A stretch of DNA of 64,000 bases, taken from the NCBI RefSeq assembly GCF_001542915.1, contig NZ_LNNH01000017.1, positions 53,547-117,546 on the forward strand. Reading direction: 5' to 3'. Each line of letters starts with the position of its first letter. Within the stretch, counting starts at the first letter, position 1. Both the position numbers and the translations under genes were made by a program. Positions 34,195 to 42,266 of this stretch are shown one piece after another. The notes under the pieces are model-generated. The model was given only the letters and a program-made list of their open reading frames with translations. It was not told where the DNA came from and did not search any database. Source of the DNA: Peribacillus simplex (GTDB taxonomy: Bacteria > Bacillota > Bacilli > Bacillales > DSM-1321).

Positions 34195-34689
34195 ATGACA
34201 CCCAATCATTCACATCTTGCATGGCATGAAACGCTTGAACTTCATGAACTCGTCGCTTCGCAGGCCAATGCCCTTACGAAATTGAAAAAAGCCTATCCGG
34301 AAATAACAGACCCCATACTAAAAACGATTTACAAGCAAATGATCGAGACACTTTCCCAGAACATCGTGGATTTGCTCCAATTTTACCCGCTGACCCCTAA
34401 GTTGAGCAGCACCGATGCGGCATTAAGAGACGATGCATCCGCCGCAGCCGCAGGGGATTTGCTTGGACTTGCGAAATCTTTGATCAAAAATTATGCAGGG
34501 GCCATCACGGAAACGGCAACCCCCTCTTTGCGAAAAGTTTTCACGAAGCACTTAAATGCAGCCATCGATAACCATGCGAAAATCTTCAACTACTTATATG
34601 AACGGAATCTTTACCCTGCTTATGACTTAAACCAATTGCTCCAAAATGACGTCGACTCAGCCAACAAGGCCCTTTCCCAGCCATACTAA
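34195..34689 (+). CDS. CotF-type spore coat protein
   Basis: A 164-residue all-helical protein with two CotF-like halves. The first is recognisable from HLAWHETLELHELVASQANA (about residues 7-26) and QNIVDLLQFYPLTP. The second begins near residue 85 (LLGLAKSLIKNYAGAITE) and ends in a Tyr-rich tail (FNYLYERNLYPAYD). CotF-family proteins are assembled in the spore coat, and the fold resembles ferritin-like four-helix bundles. The ATG follows CAGGAGGAATTAAC. A strong terminator follows. Its presence indicates an endospore former. Confidence 0.85.
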   Translation: MTPNHSHLAWHETLELHELVASQANALTKLKKAYPEITDPILKTIYKQMIETLSQNIVDLLQFYPLTPKLSSTDAALRDDASAAAAGDLLGLAKSLIKNYAGAITETATPSLRKVFTKHLNAAIDNHAKIFNYLYERNLYPAYDLNQLLQNDVDSANKALSQPY

Positions 34690-34693
34690 ATGC

Positions 34694-34733
34694 AAAAAGA
34701 AGGCACAGCATCAGGAATGCTTGCCTTCTTTTT
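34694..34733 (+). terminator. Terminator of the CotF-type gene
   Basis: AAAAAGAAGGCA (34694-34705) and TGCCTTCTTTTT (34722-34733) form a 12-bp stem. Confidence 0.85.
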
Positions 34734-34754
34734 GCTTAGGGATAAGTGGGGCGG

Positions 34755-34976
34755 TTTTCGTATAAATTGCGCTTACCACACGCAATTGGAGGGGGCGGTT
34801 CTCGGCTAATTCTTGCGTTATTCGCAAATTTAGCCACTTTACTCGCGAATTCGGCACTTTTACTCGCAAGTTTACCGACTTTACTCGTCAATTTCGTGCT
34901 TTTATTCGCGAGTTTGGGCTTTGCATCGGATTTGAGGCCGATTTTCGTATAAATTGTGCTTTCCACACGCAATTGG
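34755..34976. repeat. 21-bp tandem array flanked by 35-bp direct repeats
   Basis: Five 21-bp units run from 34818 to 34922, each of the form TTACTCGC-AATTT-G-CACTT with changes. They are flanked by two direct copies of a 35-bp word (34755-34789 and 34942-34976, 33/35 identical) that starts TTTTCGTATAAATTG and ends CACACGCAATTGG. The remaining sequence of this 462-bp gap, to the lipoprotein gene, holds only a TATAAT at 35105-35110. A minus-strand ORF across the array (34736-35062) is open because the period is a multiple of three. Confidence 0.8.
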
Positions 34977-35151
34977 GATTCTCTCCAGCTACAATGTAGG
35001 CTATCGGGATGTCGGGAATGGAAACGGAAGGCGCGAGAGTCTGAGTGGAAAGGAACGTTCATTGTACAAATCAGGACGTTTTCTTTTAATTCTGTTGCTA
35101 ATGTTATAATATATTAGAATTGGATTTAATTAACACCCGAGATTTCAGGAG

Positions 35152-35760
35152 GTGAACATCATAAAAAAAATCCTTTTATCGCTCCTCTTATCCTTGGTCT
35201 CCTTATCTCTCGTTGCATGTAAGGGGGATCAGCCAAAATCGACCAATACTCTTTCCGTCCCTAAGCTGACAGCAAGGGAGCAGGCCATTCTCACCAATAC
35301 GAGTGAAAACGCCATGCTTATCGATTTCAATGTTGATGATACATACAAGCAATTGTCTGTCTGGGTCGAAAAATATGAAGCTGGTAAACTTGTCGAAGCT
35401 GAAAAAGGCCGCCTGACAACAGAGGTTGAAAAGAATGGGACAATCATATTTACAACATCAAAAACGGATGACGAACAAAATCTTTCCATGTTCAATATCA
35501 CGATTCAAAACGGCGGCGGCACAAGTACAGCCACTTCCCCCGAAAAAATCGAAAAGAAGGGTGCCAGCGTATCGGGCAGTACAGATAAAATTGACCTGAA
35601 AAATACGAGCAAGCCTGTATTGGCAAGTATTGGTTATTCAAGCACACAAGGAGGGATAAGCTCGCTTTCCACGGATTTTTATCATGATATGGATAGCCAT
35701 ATCGACGAATTAAAAGCATATGATGTCGTCTATCTTCTGAGGAGTGAATTTACAAAATAG
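35152..35760 (+). CDS. Secreted lipoprotein of unknown function with unusual start
   Basis: An approximately 200-residue lipoprotein with a signal peptide ending in lipobox LVAC (Cys about residue 23) and a hydrophilic Ser/Thr/Lys-rich mature part. The mature region shows no recognised domain. The start is odd. A perfect AGGAGG binding site (35147-35152) is followed at the ideal 8-nt spacing by ATA (35161-35163), where ATG would be expected before the lysine run. The only canonical in-frame codon, GTG at 35152, overlaps the binding site itself. Either ATA is used, or this copy is poorly expressed, or a base is wrong. Confidence 0.7.
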   Translation: MNIIKKILLSLLLSLVSLSLVACKGDQPKSTNTLSVPKLTAREQAILTNTSENAMLIDFNVDDTYKQLSVWVEKYEAGKLVEAEKGRLTTEVEKNGTIIFTTSKTDDEQNLSMFNITIQNGGGTSTATSPEKIEKKGASVSGSTDKIDLKNTSKPVLASIGYSSTQGGISSLSTDFYHDMDSHIDELKAYDVVYLLRSEFTK

Positions 35761-35862
35761 CTGCCGATGAAATCCCGGCCCGAACAATCTTGGGCTATGT
35801 CGCGGAGTTCTTGAACAAATCTTGTAAACAATAAAAACTACAGGTTATTGGATGATACCCGA

Positions 35863-35893
35863 AAAAGCAGCCATCACTTGAATGGCTGCTTTT
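35863..35893 (+). terminator. Terminator after the lipoprotein gene
   Basis: AAAAGCAGCCAT and ATGGCTGCTTTT form a 12-bp stem with a short loop, about 100 bp beyond the lipoprotein stop. Confidence 0.8.
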
Positions 35894-35965
35894 CTTCCAT
35901 GATGGTCGCAACAGAAATGCTTGTGGCGAAGCAAGTTCTTGATCTTTATAGATAAAGAATGAAAT

Positions 35966-36362
35966 TTAAATATTATTATCCCAATCAACGTATTCAATTA
36001 ATTTGTCCGTTTGATCACTTGAACGTTCTCTATAATTTTCTCCATAAATGTTAATTAAATCTTTTACAGATGTACCTATTGATACATTTCGAAGTTTTGT
36101 AGCTAGAATTAAAAGCTTCAATTATCAACAGTTATTCGTTCATTAATATTTTTATCAATATTGTATATTTCATAGCCCGGAGTCTAATATCCTTAGAAAT
36201 TGTAAGGAAATGGTCCTTTCGATACTTTTCCAAACTATCCAATAAATATAATTGATTTATATTTTCTCTGGTTCAATCTGTCGTTTCTGTTTTATATGCA
36301 TGGACTGTACATCCTATGAAAGTAATGATTGCTGCCGCAAAAATGAATATCGTGAATTTCAT
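35966..36362 (-). pseudogene. Decayed small lipoprotein gene
   Basis: On the minus strand an ATG at 36360-36362 starts MKFTIFIFAAAIITFIGC, a lipoprotein signal with Cys at residue 18, but a TGA follows after 29 codons. Readable remnants continue: TRENINQLYLLDSLEKYRK in the same frame, TPGYEIYNIDKNINERITV in another, and a C-terminal block with SIGTSVKDLINIYGENYRE ending at a TAA (35966-35968). Stitched together it would encode about 130 residues. The C-terminal block resembles short sensor-like lipoprotein motifs (GTS-VKDL-YGE), but no family is assigned. No intact frame exists. Confidence 0.65.
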
Positions 36363-36394
36363 TTTCAAGTATTAAAAACCCTGAGTATTATTTT

Positions 36395-36432
36395 AAAGGG
36401 AAAATCATCCTAACAGCACCCTTTCCCTTTTT
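36395..36432 (+). terminator. Possible hairpin terminator
   Basis: AAAGGGAAA (36395-36403) and TTTCCCTTT (36422-36430) with a long loop are followed by TT. No plus-strand gene clearly uses it. The sequence from here to 36595 contains nothing else recognisable. Confidence 0.35.
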
Positions 36433-36595
36433 TCCATATACACTTCGTACCTGCTGGGACAGGCTTTTATTTCCGCACCTCCAGTATCCATTTTTATCAA
36501 GCTTCCCCTTACTCTTTATTCTTCTTTCAAGAATTGCTAAATCTGAATGATTCCCTTTTTGCCCTTATAACATTTTAAGATATCCATCCGCTTTA

Positions 36596-38284
36596 TCAAT
36601 TATCGCTTTTAAAAGCAGGCGGAATACCGATCCGATTATTCAATAAATTATTTGATGTTCCTGCTTGGAAATGAATTTCCCTTCCAACCTCGGCAAATGT
36701 GTGATCATTCTCAATCAACGTGTTGGTCAAGGTCAATGGCAGGGCTGTATAGTCATTATTAACGTTCCCGTTATTATGGGACCCGCGTATGCCGATGGCA
36801 GCGGGGATAAAGTTATGTTCGGATTTATCGATATGATGAATGCTGTTTCTATACAGTTTCGTGGACTTGTTGGAACTGAGAAACACAATCCCATTGTTGA
36901 AGCTGTTTTCAATCGTATTGTCTTCAATGATCGCATTCTTGGTCACGTGGATGCTGATACCTCCATGTGACTCTGCGGCTGCTTTGACATTGCTTACATA
37001 ATTACCCTTAATCACCACCGATTCCAAGAATCCCATCTCCCTTTTGGTCAGGTCCGTAAATTGTGATCCGTTAACGGCGATGCCTCGTTCAGTAATCGTG
37101 TCATTTTTTTCTATATCATAAACCTCATAATCATCCTGGATGCCCACTCTTTGACTGTTAATCCGATTTCCTGAAATCATAATGTCTCGAGGCGGGTAAG
37201 CGGACATCTCGCCGGCATCATACTCCATTCCCCCAACGACAATCGGGAAACGTGTATTTAAAATGACATTGTTTGTGAGGGATACGTTTTGTCCAGAGTG
37301 TGTGTCGATTCCCTCCCATGTCGGGTTATTGGCGACCACGTTCTGATCGACCACAATGGTATGACTTGGCGGAAATATCGCTTGGGTTTTGGCATCATTT
37401 CTTGTATTGATCTTCCTATGACTAAAGGCCATGCCATAGCTTTGCTGTACGCTTCCTACGGTTGCTCCTGGCAAAAGGTCACTCACGGTCGTATGCTTTA
37501 CGGACACATTATTCGCTGAGACGCCGCCAATGCCGGCATAGCCTATATCCGTGATGTTCATGCTTTTTTTATACATGGTGTCAGACCCTTTGATGGTCAC
37601 TCCATCCACATGCTCTAAATAGATGCCATACCCTTCATAGCCGCTAATTTGAACATCCTCAATCGTGATATTTTTCAGTCTTTTCGCGTCAGCATCTTTA
37701 TTAGTTGTTGGGTATGTACTGGCTAATTCATCCGTTGATTTCGTTTGATCGATGGCGGTAACCTGGATGCCTCTATGCCTTGATGCATAATACTTCCTTG
37801 GCTCCCCTGTTACGGTATCTTCTGTTTTTCTTTTCCCATCCAGATTAAGGTTTTTAATCCTAGCCTGACTTTCCAGTATTTTGATGGTAACCGGGTCACT
37901 TCTCGATTCGGTACAGATTGTCGTGACCGACTTGCCGTTCTCCATGGTTCCTTCCAATGTAACTCCAGATCGCATCACAATAAAGGCACTCGCCGTGAAA
38001 TTCCCTTTCGATAGGAGAACGGTCCCTCGGTTTCCGTTTGTTCCATTCCTTTGATATTTTGAAACGCTTAGAATCGCACTATTAACAGCAGCTCTTACTG
38101 ATGACGATGTAGAGTTCGGTGCTAACGTTGACGTTTCCATAAGCGTATTGCTGCTGTCGAATAATTGAAGTGTCGCTCCTGTTGTTGGTTCGCAAACCGG
38201 ATTGGCTGCCGATATCATGGATGGGAGAGAAAAGAAAACGGCTATAAACAGAAGGAACAATGCCGCACTTCTAAACATTTTCAT
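36596..38284 (-). CDS. Secreted right-handed beta-helix protein
   Basis: A 562-residue exported protein with an N-terminal signal peptide (about residues 3-27, cleavage probably after SMISAA). The rest, from about residue 85, is made of parallel beta-helix (PbH1/NosD-like) coils rich in Asn and Ile, for example RLKNITIEDVQISGYEGYGI and GNYVSNVKAAAESHGGISIH. Such folds occur in pectate/alginate lyases, epimerases and surface polysaccharide-binding proteins. No catalytic set could be assigned. The frame opens five codons upstream, but GAGGGG serves the ATG at 38282-38284. Transcription probably starts near 38468 from the conserved-box promoter, with a small ORF between. Confidence 0.78.
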   Translation of the reverse strand: MKMFRSAALFLLFIAVFFSLPSMISAANPVCEPTTGATLQLFDSSNTLMETSTLAPNSTSSSVRAAVNSAILSVSKYQRNGTNGNRGTVLLSKGNFTASAFIVMRSGVTLEGTMENGKSVTTICTESRSDPVTIKILESQARIKNLNLDGKRKTEDTVTGEPRKYYASRHRGIQVTAIDQTKSTDELASTYPTTNKDADAKRLKNITIEDVQISGYEGYGIYLEHVDGVTIKGSDTMYKKSMNITDIGYAGIGGVSANNVSVKHTTVSDLLPGATVGSVQQSYGMAFSHRKINTRNDAKTQAIFPPSHTIVVDQNVVANNPTWEGIDTHSGQNVSLTNNVILNTRFPIVVGGMEYDAGEMSAYPPRDIMISGNRINSQRVGIQDDYEVYDIEKNDTITERGIAVNGSQFTDLTKREMGFLESVVIKGNYVSNVKAAAESHGGISIHVTKNAIIEDNTIENSFNNGIVFLSSNKSTKLYRNSIHHIDKSEHNFIPAAIGIRGSHNNGNVNNDYTALPLTLTNTLIENDHTFAEVGREIHFQAGTSNNLLNNRIGIPPAFKSDN

Positions 38285-38326
38285 CTGAAAACCCCTCATG
38301 CTAGTTATTTATTATCCACCCTTCCT

Positions 38327-38437
38327 TCACCCAAAGATGGCTTGGGAAGATAATTTTGTGAACTCTAAAGCTTCTATAGAATGGAAACCTACCAAAGTAA
38401 TCATTGTAAGGAACGTTGCCATGGCTTTTTCTTGCAT
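38327..38437 (-). CDS. Candidate 36-residue secreted peptide gene
   Basis: An ATG at 38435-38437 with an excellent AGGAGAGAAGGA site opens a 36-residue frame (start MQEKAMATFLTMITLVGF, end TKLSSQAIFG) closed by TGA at 38327-38329. A short charged start, a hydrophobic core and a polar tail resemble a tiny secreted or signalling pre-peptide. It lies just downstream of the conserved-box promoter and 42 bp before the beta-helix gene, so both would be on one transcript. No homologue is recognised. It could also be a leader that couples translation. Confidence 0.5.
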   Translation of the reverse strand: MQEKAMATFLTMITLVGFHSIEALEFTKLSSQAIFG

Positions 38438-38474
38438 AGTCCTTCTCTCCTCTTATTTTTTTCCGTTACCAGCT

Positions 38475-38531
38475 ATATTACAAGAAAAGCGGGGACGGGA
38501 AGTTTCATAATTAAAACGCGAAATACCAAAT
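38475..38531 (-). promoter_or_regulatory. Conserved 33-bp box plus -10 element, copy 1
   Basis: The box at 38499-38531 (plus strand: GAAGTT at one end, then ATTAAAACG and GAAATACCA) matches the box at 43728-43760 in 28 of 33 positions without gaps. On the minus strand a -10-like TAATAT (38475-38480) follows after 18 bp. A GAAAAG word in the spacer is at the same place in both copies. No good -35 exists, so an activator binding the box is likely. Confidence 0.6.
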
Positions 38532-38589
38532 CTGACACTATGAAAATGAACATGCATGCTTTAAGATCGAAGAGGAGAGATTGCTGGGG

Positions 38590-38619
38590 TAGCTGTTCCT
38601 GTTAATGAAGGAACAGCTA
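38590..38619 (+). terminator. Orphan hairpin terminator
   Basis: TAGCTGTTCCT (38590-38600) and AGGAACAGCTA (38609-38619) are followed by ACACTTTT. It points along the plus strand, where no gene is evident upstream. Confidence 0.45.
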
Positions 38620-38695
38620 ACACTTTTAAAGGAAAAAGGAATCGTCTGTTCCATGTTGGTTGGTTACACTGATTTAATTTGGCTCTTGAAAACAC

Positions 38696-38731
38696 AAAGG
38701 AGATACTACTATTTGTCGTAGTATCTCCTTT
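38696..38731 (-). terminator. Terminator of the GNAT acetyltransferase gene
   Basis: AAAGGAGATACTAC and GTAGTATCTCCTTT form a 14-bp stem. It lies 37 bp past the acetyltransferase stop and is symmetrical enough to act on both strands. Confidence 0.75.
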
Positions 38732-38768
38732 TAAAGTTCTCGGATCATGCAGCTGTAATCCCGATCCT

Positions 38769-39308
38769 CTATCTTTTATTCATTTCACGCCATTCGTTTT
38801 CTAGAACACCCATTTCAATCAAATTCCAGTATTCATCACCATTTTTACGAGCATCCCTTAAAAATCCTTCTCTAACAAATCCAGCGTTTTCATAACAACG
38901 AATCGCAGATGTATTAAAATCAAAAACACCTAAGGTTACCTTATGTAGTTTTAGTTCTTCAAACGCAATTGTCAAAATGGCTTTCATCATTTCAAAACCA
39001 ATCCCTTTTCCTCTTACTTCTGGTGAACCGACCAATACCTTCCCTACTCTCGCTGATCTATGAACTCGGTCGACTTTCCCTAAAGAAATGTGTCCAATCA
39101 CTTTTTGTAAGTCTTGGTCGATTACTTTGTAAATATATGTATCAGAATCTTCTTTGTTCGCTTGTTCAAGGTATTTTTCTAGTTGCTCTTCCGTTAACGG
39201 ATATTGGAATGCAGGACCACCCCATTGCAATGCAAATTCAGCTGAAGGTATCCAATTTATTAATTGTTCTATATCTGAGCGCTCGAAATATTGTAGTTCA
39301 ATCATCAT
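38769..39308 (-). CDS. GNAT family N-acetyltransferase (RimJ/RimL type)
   Basis: A 179-residue single-domain GNAT enzyme transferring acetyl from acetyl-CoA to an amine. The acetyl-CoA binding motif A is VGKVLVGSPEVRGKGIGFEM (about residues 87-106) with the R/Q-x-x-G-x-G/A core RGKGIG. Motif B is IRCYENAGFVREGFLRD (about 135-151). The substrate is unknown; homologues in Bacillaceae are usually uncharacterised. A double ATG at 39306-39308/39303-39305 follows AAGGAGG, and either could start. It stands alone between the beta-helix and ABC operons. Confidence 0.85.
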   Translation of the reverse strand: MMIELQYFERSDIEQLINWIPSAEFALQWGGPAFQYPLTEEQLEKYLEQANKEDSDTYIYKVIDQDLQKVIGHISLGKVDRVHRSARVGKVLVGSPEVRGKGIGFEMMKAILTIAFEELKLHKVTLGVFDFNTSAIRCYENAGFVREGFLRDARKNGDEYWNLIEMGVLENEWREMNKR

Positions 39309-39463
39309 CCATCCTCCTTTTATTTTTAAATTCCGCCTTTTAGTTGAACGAAAATCCTTACCTTATTGTACATGTATGGGAATTAGCAAGCACCCTATTT
39401 TATTTAAAAGGATCGGCCTTCGCTTTTTAACAACTCATTACTCGTGAACAACTAAAATGCATT

Positions 39464-39486
39464 AAGGGACCCAATTAGGGTCCCTT
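39464..39486 (-). terminator. Terminator of the DUF2712/ABC operon
   Basis: AAGGGACCC and GGGTCCCTT with loop AATTA lie about 45 bp past the last operon gene. The T-tract on the minus strand is modest. Confidence 0.65.
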
Positions 39487-39532
39487 ACCTTATAGATTAA
39501 CTTACATCTTTAATTTTACATTGACCAGTGCA

Positions 39533-40180
39533 CTATTCGTTTTCCTGCGCGTTTACCTCCAATATCAAATTACCTGCATTTGAGATATAGCCCTCTTTTC
39601 CCGTTTTATCAATATAGACGTTATAGCCCTTTTTCAGTTCGAGCACGATTGGCTTTTTCACTTTTTCACCGATTTCCCATTGAATCGTCAGCAAGCTTTC
39701 GGTTTGCGTTTCATCTTTTATATCGACAAACACTCGGATTTTATCGCTTGTTCTTGATAGTAGATAATTCCCCGATGGTATCTCTGTACCGACCACATAA
39801 TGACCAGGATCTTTCATGATGATTTGTTGATTTTTTTTCACGACTTTTTTAAATTCAGAAGGCTTGAATTCAATCTTCCCTTTAATCGACATTTTCGAAT
39901 TTAGATAAAAAGGCCTTGCATGTAAAACAGCATTTTTGTGCATTTTATCGCCAAAAAACTCCGCTTCACTATCGAGGGCTTTAATGTCATAATGGCCCTG
40001 ATCGATATCCTTTCCGACGATGATGTTTTGTGACTCCAACACCTTATAGGAAGCTGTATTATTTTCCGTATTTCTATGATCGGCATTCATCTCTGAAGGA
40101 ACAATGTACACTTTATAAATAAGAAATCCGCTTATTAATACGAGTAAGGTTAACGCGGCTATGGTTTTATTTAGAGTCAA
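39533..40180 (-). CDS. Membrane-anchored extracytoplasmic protein, last gene of ABC operon
   Basis: A protein of about 215 residues with one N-terminal membrane segment (about 7-26, IAALTLLVLISGFLIYKVYI). The extracytoplasmic beta-rich region includes two similar stretches, VGKDIDQGHYDIKALDSEAE (about 55) and VGTEIPSGNYLLSRTSD (about 130). These look like a repeated YjgB-like or pilus-accessory-like module. No family is recognised. A TTG start at 40178-40180 with GGAGG at 8-nt spacing inside the ATPase gene fits better than the ATG five codons upstream. Overlap with the ATPase gene indicates coupling, so it may be a substrate-binding or immunity-type partner of the transporter. Confidence 0.65.
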   Translation of the reverse strand: MTLNKTIAALTLLVLISGFLIYKVYIVPSEMNADHRNTENNTASYKVLESQNIIVGKDIDQGHYDIKALDSEAEFFGDKMHKNAVLHARPFYLNSKMSIKGKIEFKPSEFKKVVKKNQQIIMKDPGHYVVGTEIPSGNYLLSRTSDKIRVFVDIKDETQTESLLTIQWEIGEKVKKPIVLELKKGYNVYIDKTGKEGYISNAGNLILEVNAQENE

Positions 40181-40808
40181 GGACGATGCCTCCATTATCC
40201 ATCTTTATATATTCATCGGCTAATGCTTCCAGGTCTTGTTTATGATGGCTTGTCAGCAGAATGAGTGCGCCGCGCTCTTTTTCTTCCTTCAAAATGCGAT
40301 AAACTAGCGTAACTCCTTCTTCGTCAATCGCATTGGTCGGTTCATCCAATAACAAGATGTCCGGTTTTTCAAATATCGCTTGAGCGACACTTAGACGCTG
40401 CTTCATTCCTAACGAAAATTTCCCTACCTTCATTTTCGATTCCGGATCAAGGCCGACTCTTCTTATATTAACTTTAATATCTTCATCCGTGGCGATGTTC
40501 CTGATTTTCGCTAATATTTTCAGATTCGTATAAGCATCATACTGGTGCAGCAGCGAAGTGTTTTCAATAATGACACTACTATTAGCCGGAAAGGAAATAT
40601 CTTTATGAAGGATTTTTTCGTCTATGGCAATTTCTCCTGAGCTTGGCATGAGCAAGCCTGCCATCGCTCTAAGCAGCATCGTTTTACCGGAGCCATTCCT
40701 TCCATACAAACCATATATTTTCCCGCTGTTAAACTCATAATTGATATCATGCAAAAGAGTTTTCTTCCTTATCTTTTTATGTAAAGAGCGAATTCGTATT
40801 GTCGTCAT
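40167..40808 (-). CDS. ABC transporter ATPase of the DUF2712-linked operon
   Basis: A 213-residue ABC ATPase with Walker A GLYGRNGSGKTML (about residues 33-45), signature FSLGMKQRLSVAQ (about 127) and Walker B DILLLDEPTNAID (about 147). It ends with the H-loop LLTSHHKQDLEAL. The short single-domain form is typical of exporter or self-protection systems (CcmA/BcrA type). It would power the three adjacent permease proteins. The ATG follows GAGGTGCACA, 11 bp after the upstream permease gene. Confidence 0.88.
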   Translation of the reverse strand: MTTIRIRSLHKKIRKKTLLHDINYEFNSGKIYGLYGRNGSGKTMLLRAMAGLLMPSSGEIAIDEKILHKDISFPANSSVIIENTSLLHQYDAYTNLKILAKIRNIATDEDIKVNIRRVGLDPESKMKVGKFSLGMKQRLSVAQAIFEKPDILLLDEPTNAIDEEGVTLVYRILKEEKERGALILLTSHHKQDLEALADEYIKMDNGGIVLDSK

Positions 40809-40819
40809 TGTGCACCTCG

Positions 40820-41542
40820 TTAAATTAAATCGATTTTCTTTAATCGTCCATATGTTAAAACAGTTAAAATGAGCGTCATTACGGTTAGTACAATATAAGC
40901 ATGTACTGCTGATATTCCGCCCATTTCAAGGACATCACTTCTTACATACATCCCGAAATTGGGAACCAAAAAATAGAGTAACCACGTCAGCTTTTGCGCA
41001 GATAAAAGAACTCCGCCCAAAGTGACCGAAACAAGCACATAAACATTTGTCAGCAATAAAGCTACTTCCTCCGTAACATGCAGCTGAAGTGCCATTTGGA
41101 TGAAAATCAAGACAAAATTGGACAACATATAAAGACTCGCTATCCAGATGAATGATTGAAAATCATCATAAAAAAAAGCCTGCTCCTCATTAGTTATAAA
41201 AGCGAATACGATCGAGAAAAGAAACTGGATGGAAGATAATCCAAATATAAGAATCATTAGATTACCGATTCTTCTAAATCCAAGCTTCACCCTGCTTTTT
41301 TCCCTGATCATCAGGTACACGCCATAACCGGAAATATACTTCCGCATATAACCGAGCGATAAAAAGCTCAAGCCAGCAAAGAACATATACCATGTTCCCA
41401 ATACAACAAACTTATTACTGACCGGAACTCCGCTAACGATCATATAGCCCGTAAGATCGGCAATAGAGCCATCAAAATAATCAAATAATAAAATTTGCAA
41501 CAAGATGATGATCAACATCAGTAAGAAGATACGTTTAGTCAT
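40820..41542 (-). CDS. ABC permease-like membrane protein 3
   Basis: A 240-residue protein with about six hydrophobic segments, the last ending in LTYGRLKKIDLI. It has no significant motif apart from being the third in a run of similar-sized six-helix proteins next to an ABC ATPase, the layout of bacteriocin-associated ABC exporters with DUF2705-type permeases. The frame opens at a TTG at 41554, but the ATG at 41540-41542 (MTKRIFLLM), overlapping the previous gene end, is the likelier start. Confidence 0.68.
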   Translation of the reverse strand: MTKRIFLLMLIIILLQILLFDYFDGSIADLTGYMIVSGVPVSNKFVVLGTWYMFFAGLSFLSLGYMRKYISGYGVYLMIREKSRVKLGFRRIGNLMILIFGLSSIQFLFSIVFAFITNEEQAFFYDDFQSFIWIASLYMLSNFVLIFIQMALQLHVTEEVALLLTNVYVLVSVTLGGVLLSAQKLTWLLYFLVPNFGMYVRSDVLEMGGISAVHAYIVLTVMTLILTVLTYGRLKKIDLI

Positions 41543-42266
41543 CGGAAACACCAACCAGGAAATCTTTTTCCTCTATTGCAAACAGCCCAAGTAAAGCCAT
41601 CACGAGAGATAGCGATACCTCTTTTCCTAACAAAATCAACGATTGATATCCGGTCATTCCGCTGCTTAAAAAAGGATCGATTACATTTGCATCACTGGCA
41701 GGGCCCCATGCCAGATTCAGCTGACTCTTCATTACATATAAGAAAAAACAAATACAAAAGGTCGCTGCCATCGCCATGATTGAATTGGAATAATCAAAAA
41801 TGAAATAATAAAGCAGGCCAATCGAGAAATAGATACACGTCAATAATGCTAGATTAAGAAGTGTTAGTTTCCAAAAATCCGAAGATACAAAATGAAATCG
41901 ATCAAATAGGAACACAGCTGCGAAATGAATCAATAAGATGCTGAACGCAAAGATAAACGAACTGATAAAAACTTGGATCGTCCGTCTACGATACAAATCA
42001 ATTCTGGATGTGAAGCGAACGATCCTGTGCGGATGCTCATCTTCAATAAAAAAACGATAAAACAGTAACAAAGGAATCATATATGTGATCAATAAATTTT
42101 TAACCGAGAGATAGCCTTCTACACTTCCACTTACATCAATGATCAATGGATACGCTGGATCTAGCTGCTTGATTTTTAAATAATGAATATTATAGGTCAT
42201 CCATAAACATCCAAATAAAAAACATAGCAGCAGGGATACATACACTTTTTTTTGATTAGATTTCAT
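41535..42266 (-). CDS. ABC permease-like membrane protein 2
   Basis: A 243-residue six-helix membrane protein. Between helices two and three is a cytoplasmic stretch with HRIVRFTSRIDLYRRRTIQV (about 82-100). It overlaps both neighbouring permease genes by 8-11 bp, so the three are translated together. Similarity to DUF2705-type bacteriocin-associated permeases is from recalled pattern only. The start may be GTG at 42269 or ATG at 42266, with AAGGTGAAAA upstream. No conserved catalytic residues are expected. Confidence 0.68.
   Translation of the reverse strand: MKSNQKKVYVSLLLCFLFGCLWMTYNIHYLKIKQLDPAYPLIIDVSGSVEGYLSVKNLLITYMIPLLLFYRFFIEDEHPHRIVRFTSRIDLYRRRTIQVFISSFIFAFSILLIHFAAVFLFDRFHFVSSDFWKLTLLNLALLTCIYFSIGLLYYFIFDYSNSIMAMAATFCICFFLYVMKSQLNLAWGPASDANVIDPFLSSGMTGYQSLILLGKEVSLSLVMALLGLFAIEEKDFLVGVSDD

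Noticed and set aside
34736-35062. 108-codon minus-strand ORF rich in Lys/Ala/Ser repeats
   Set aside because: It is the translation of the 21-bp tandem array, with no binding site.
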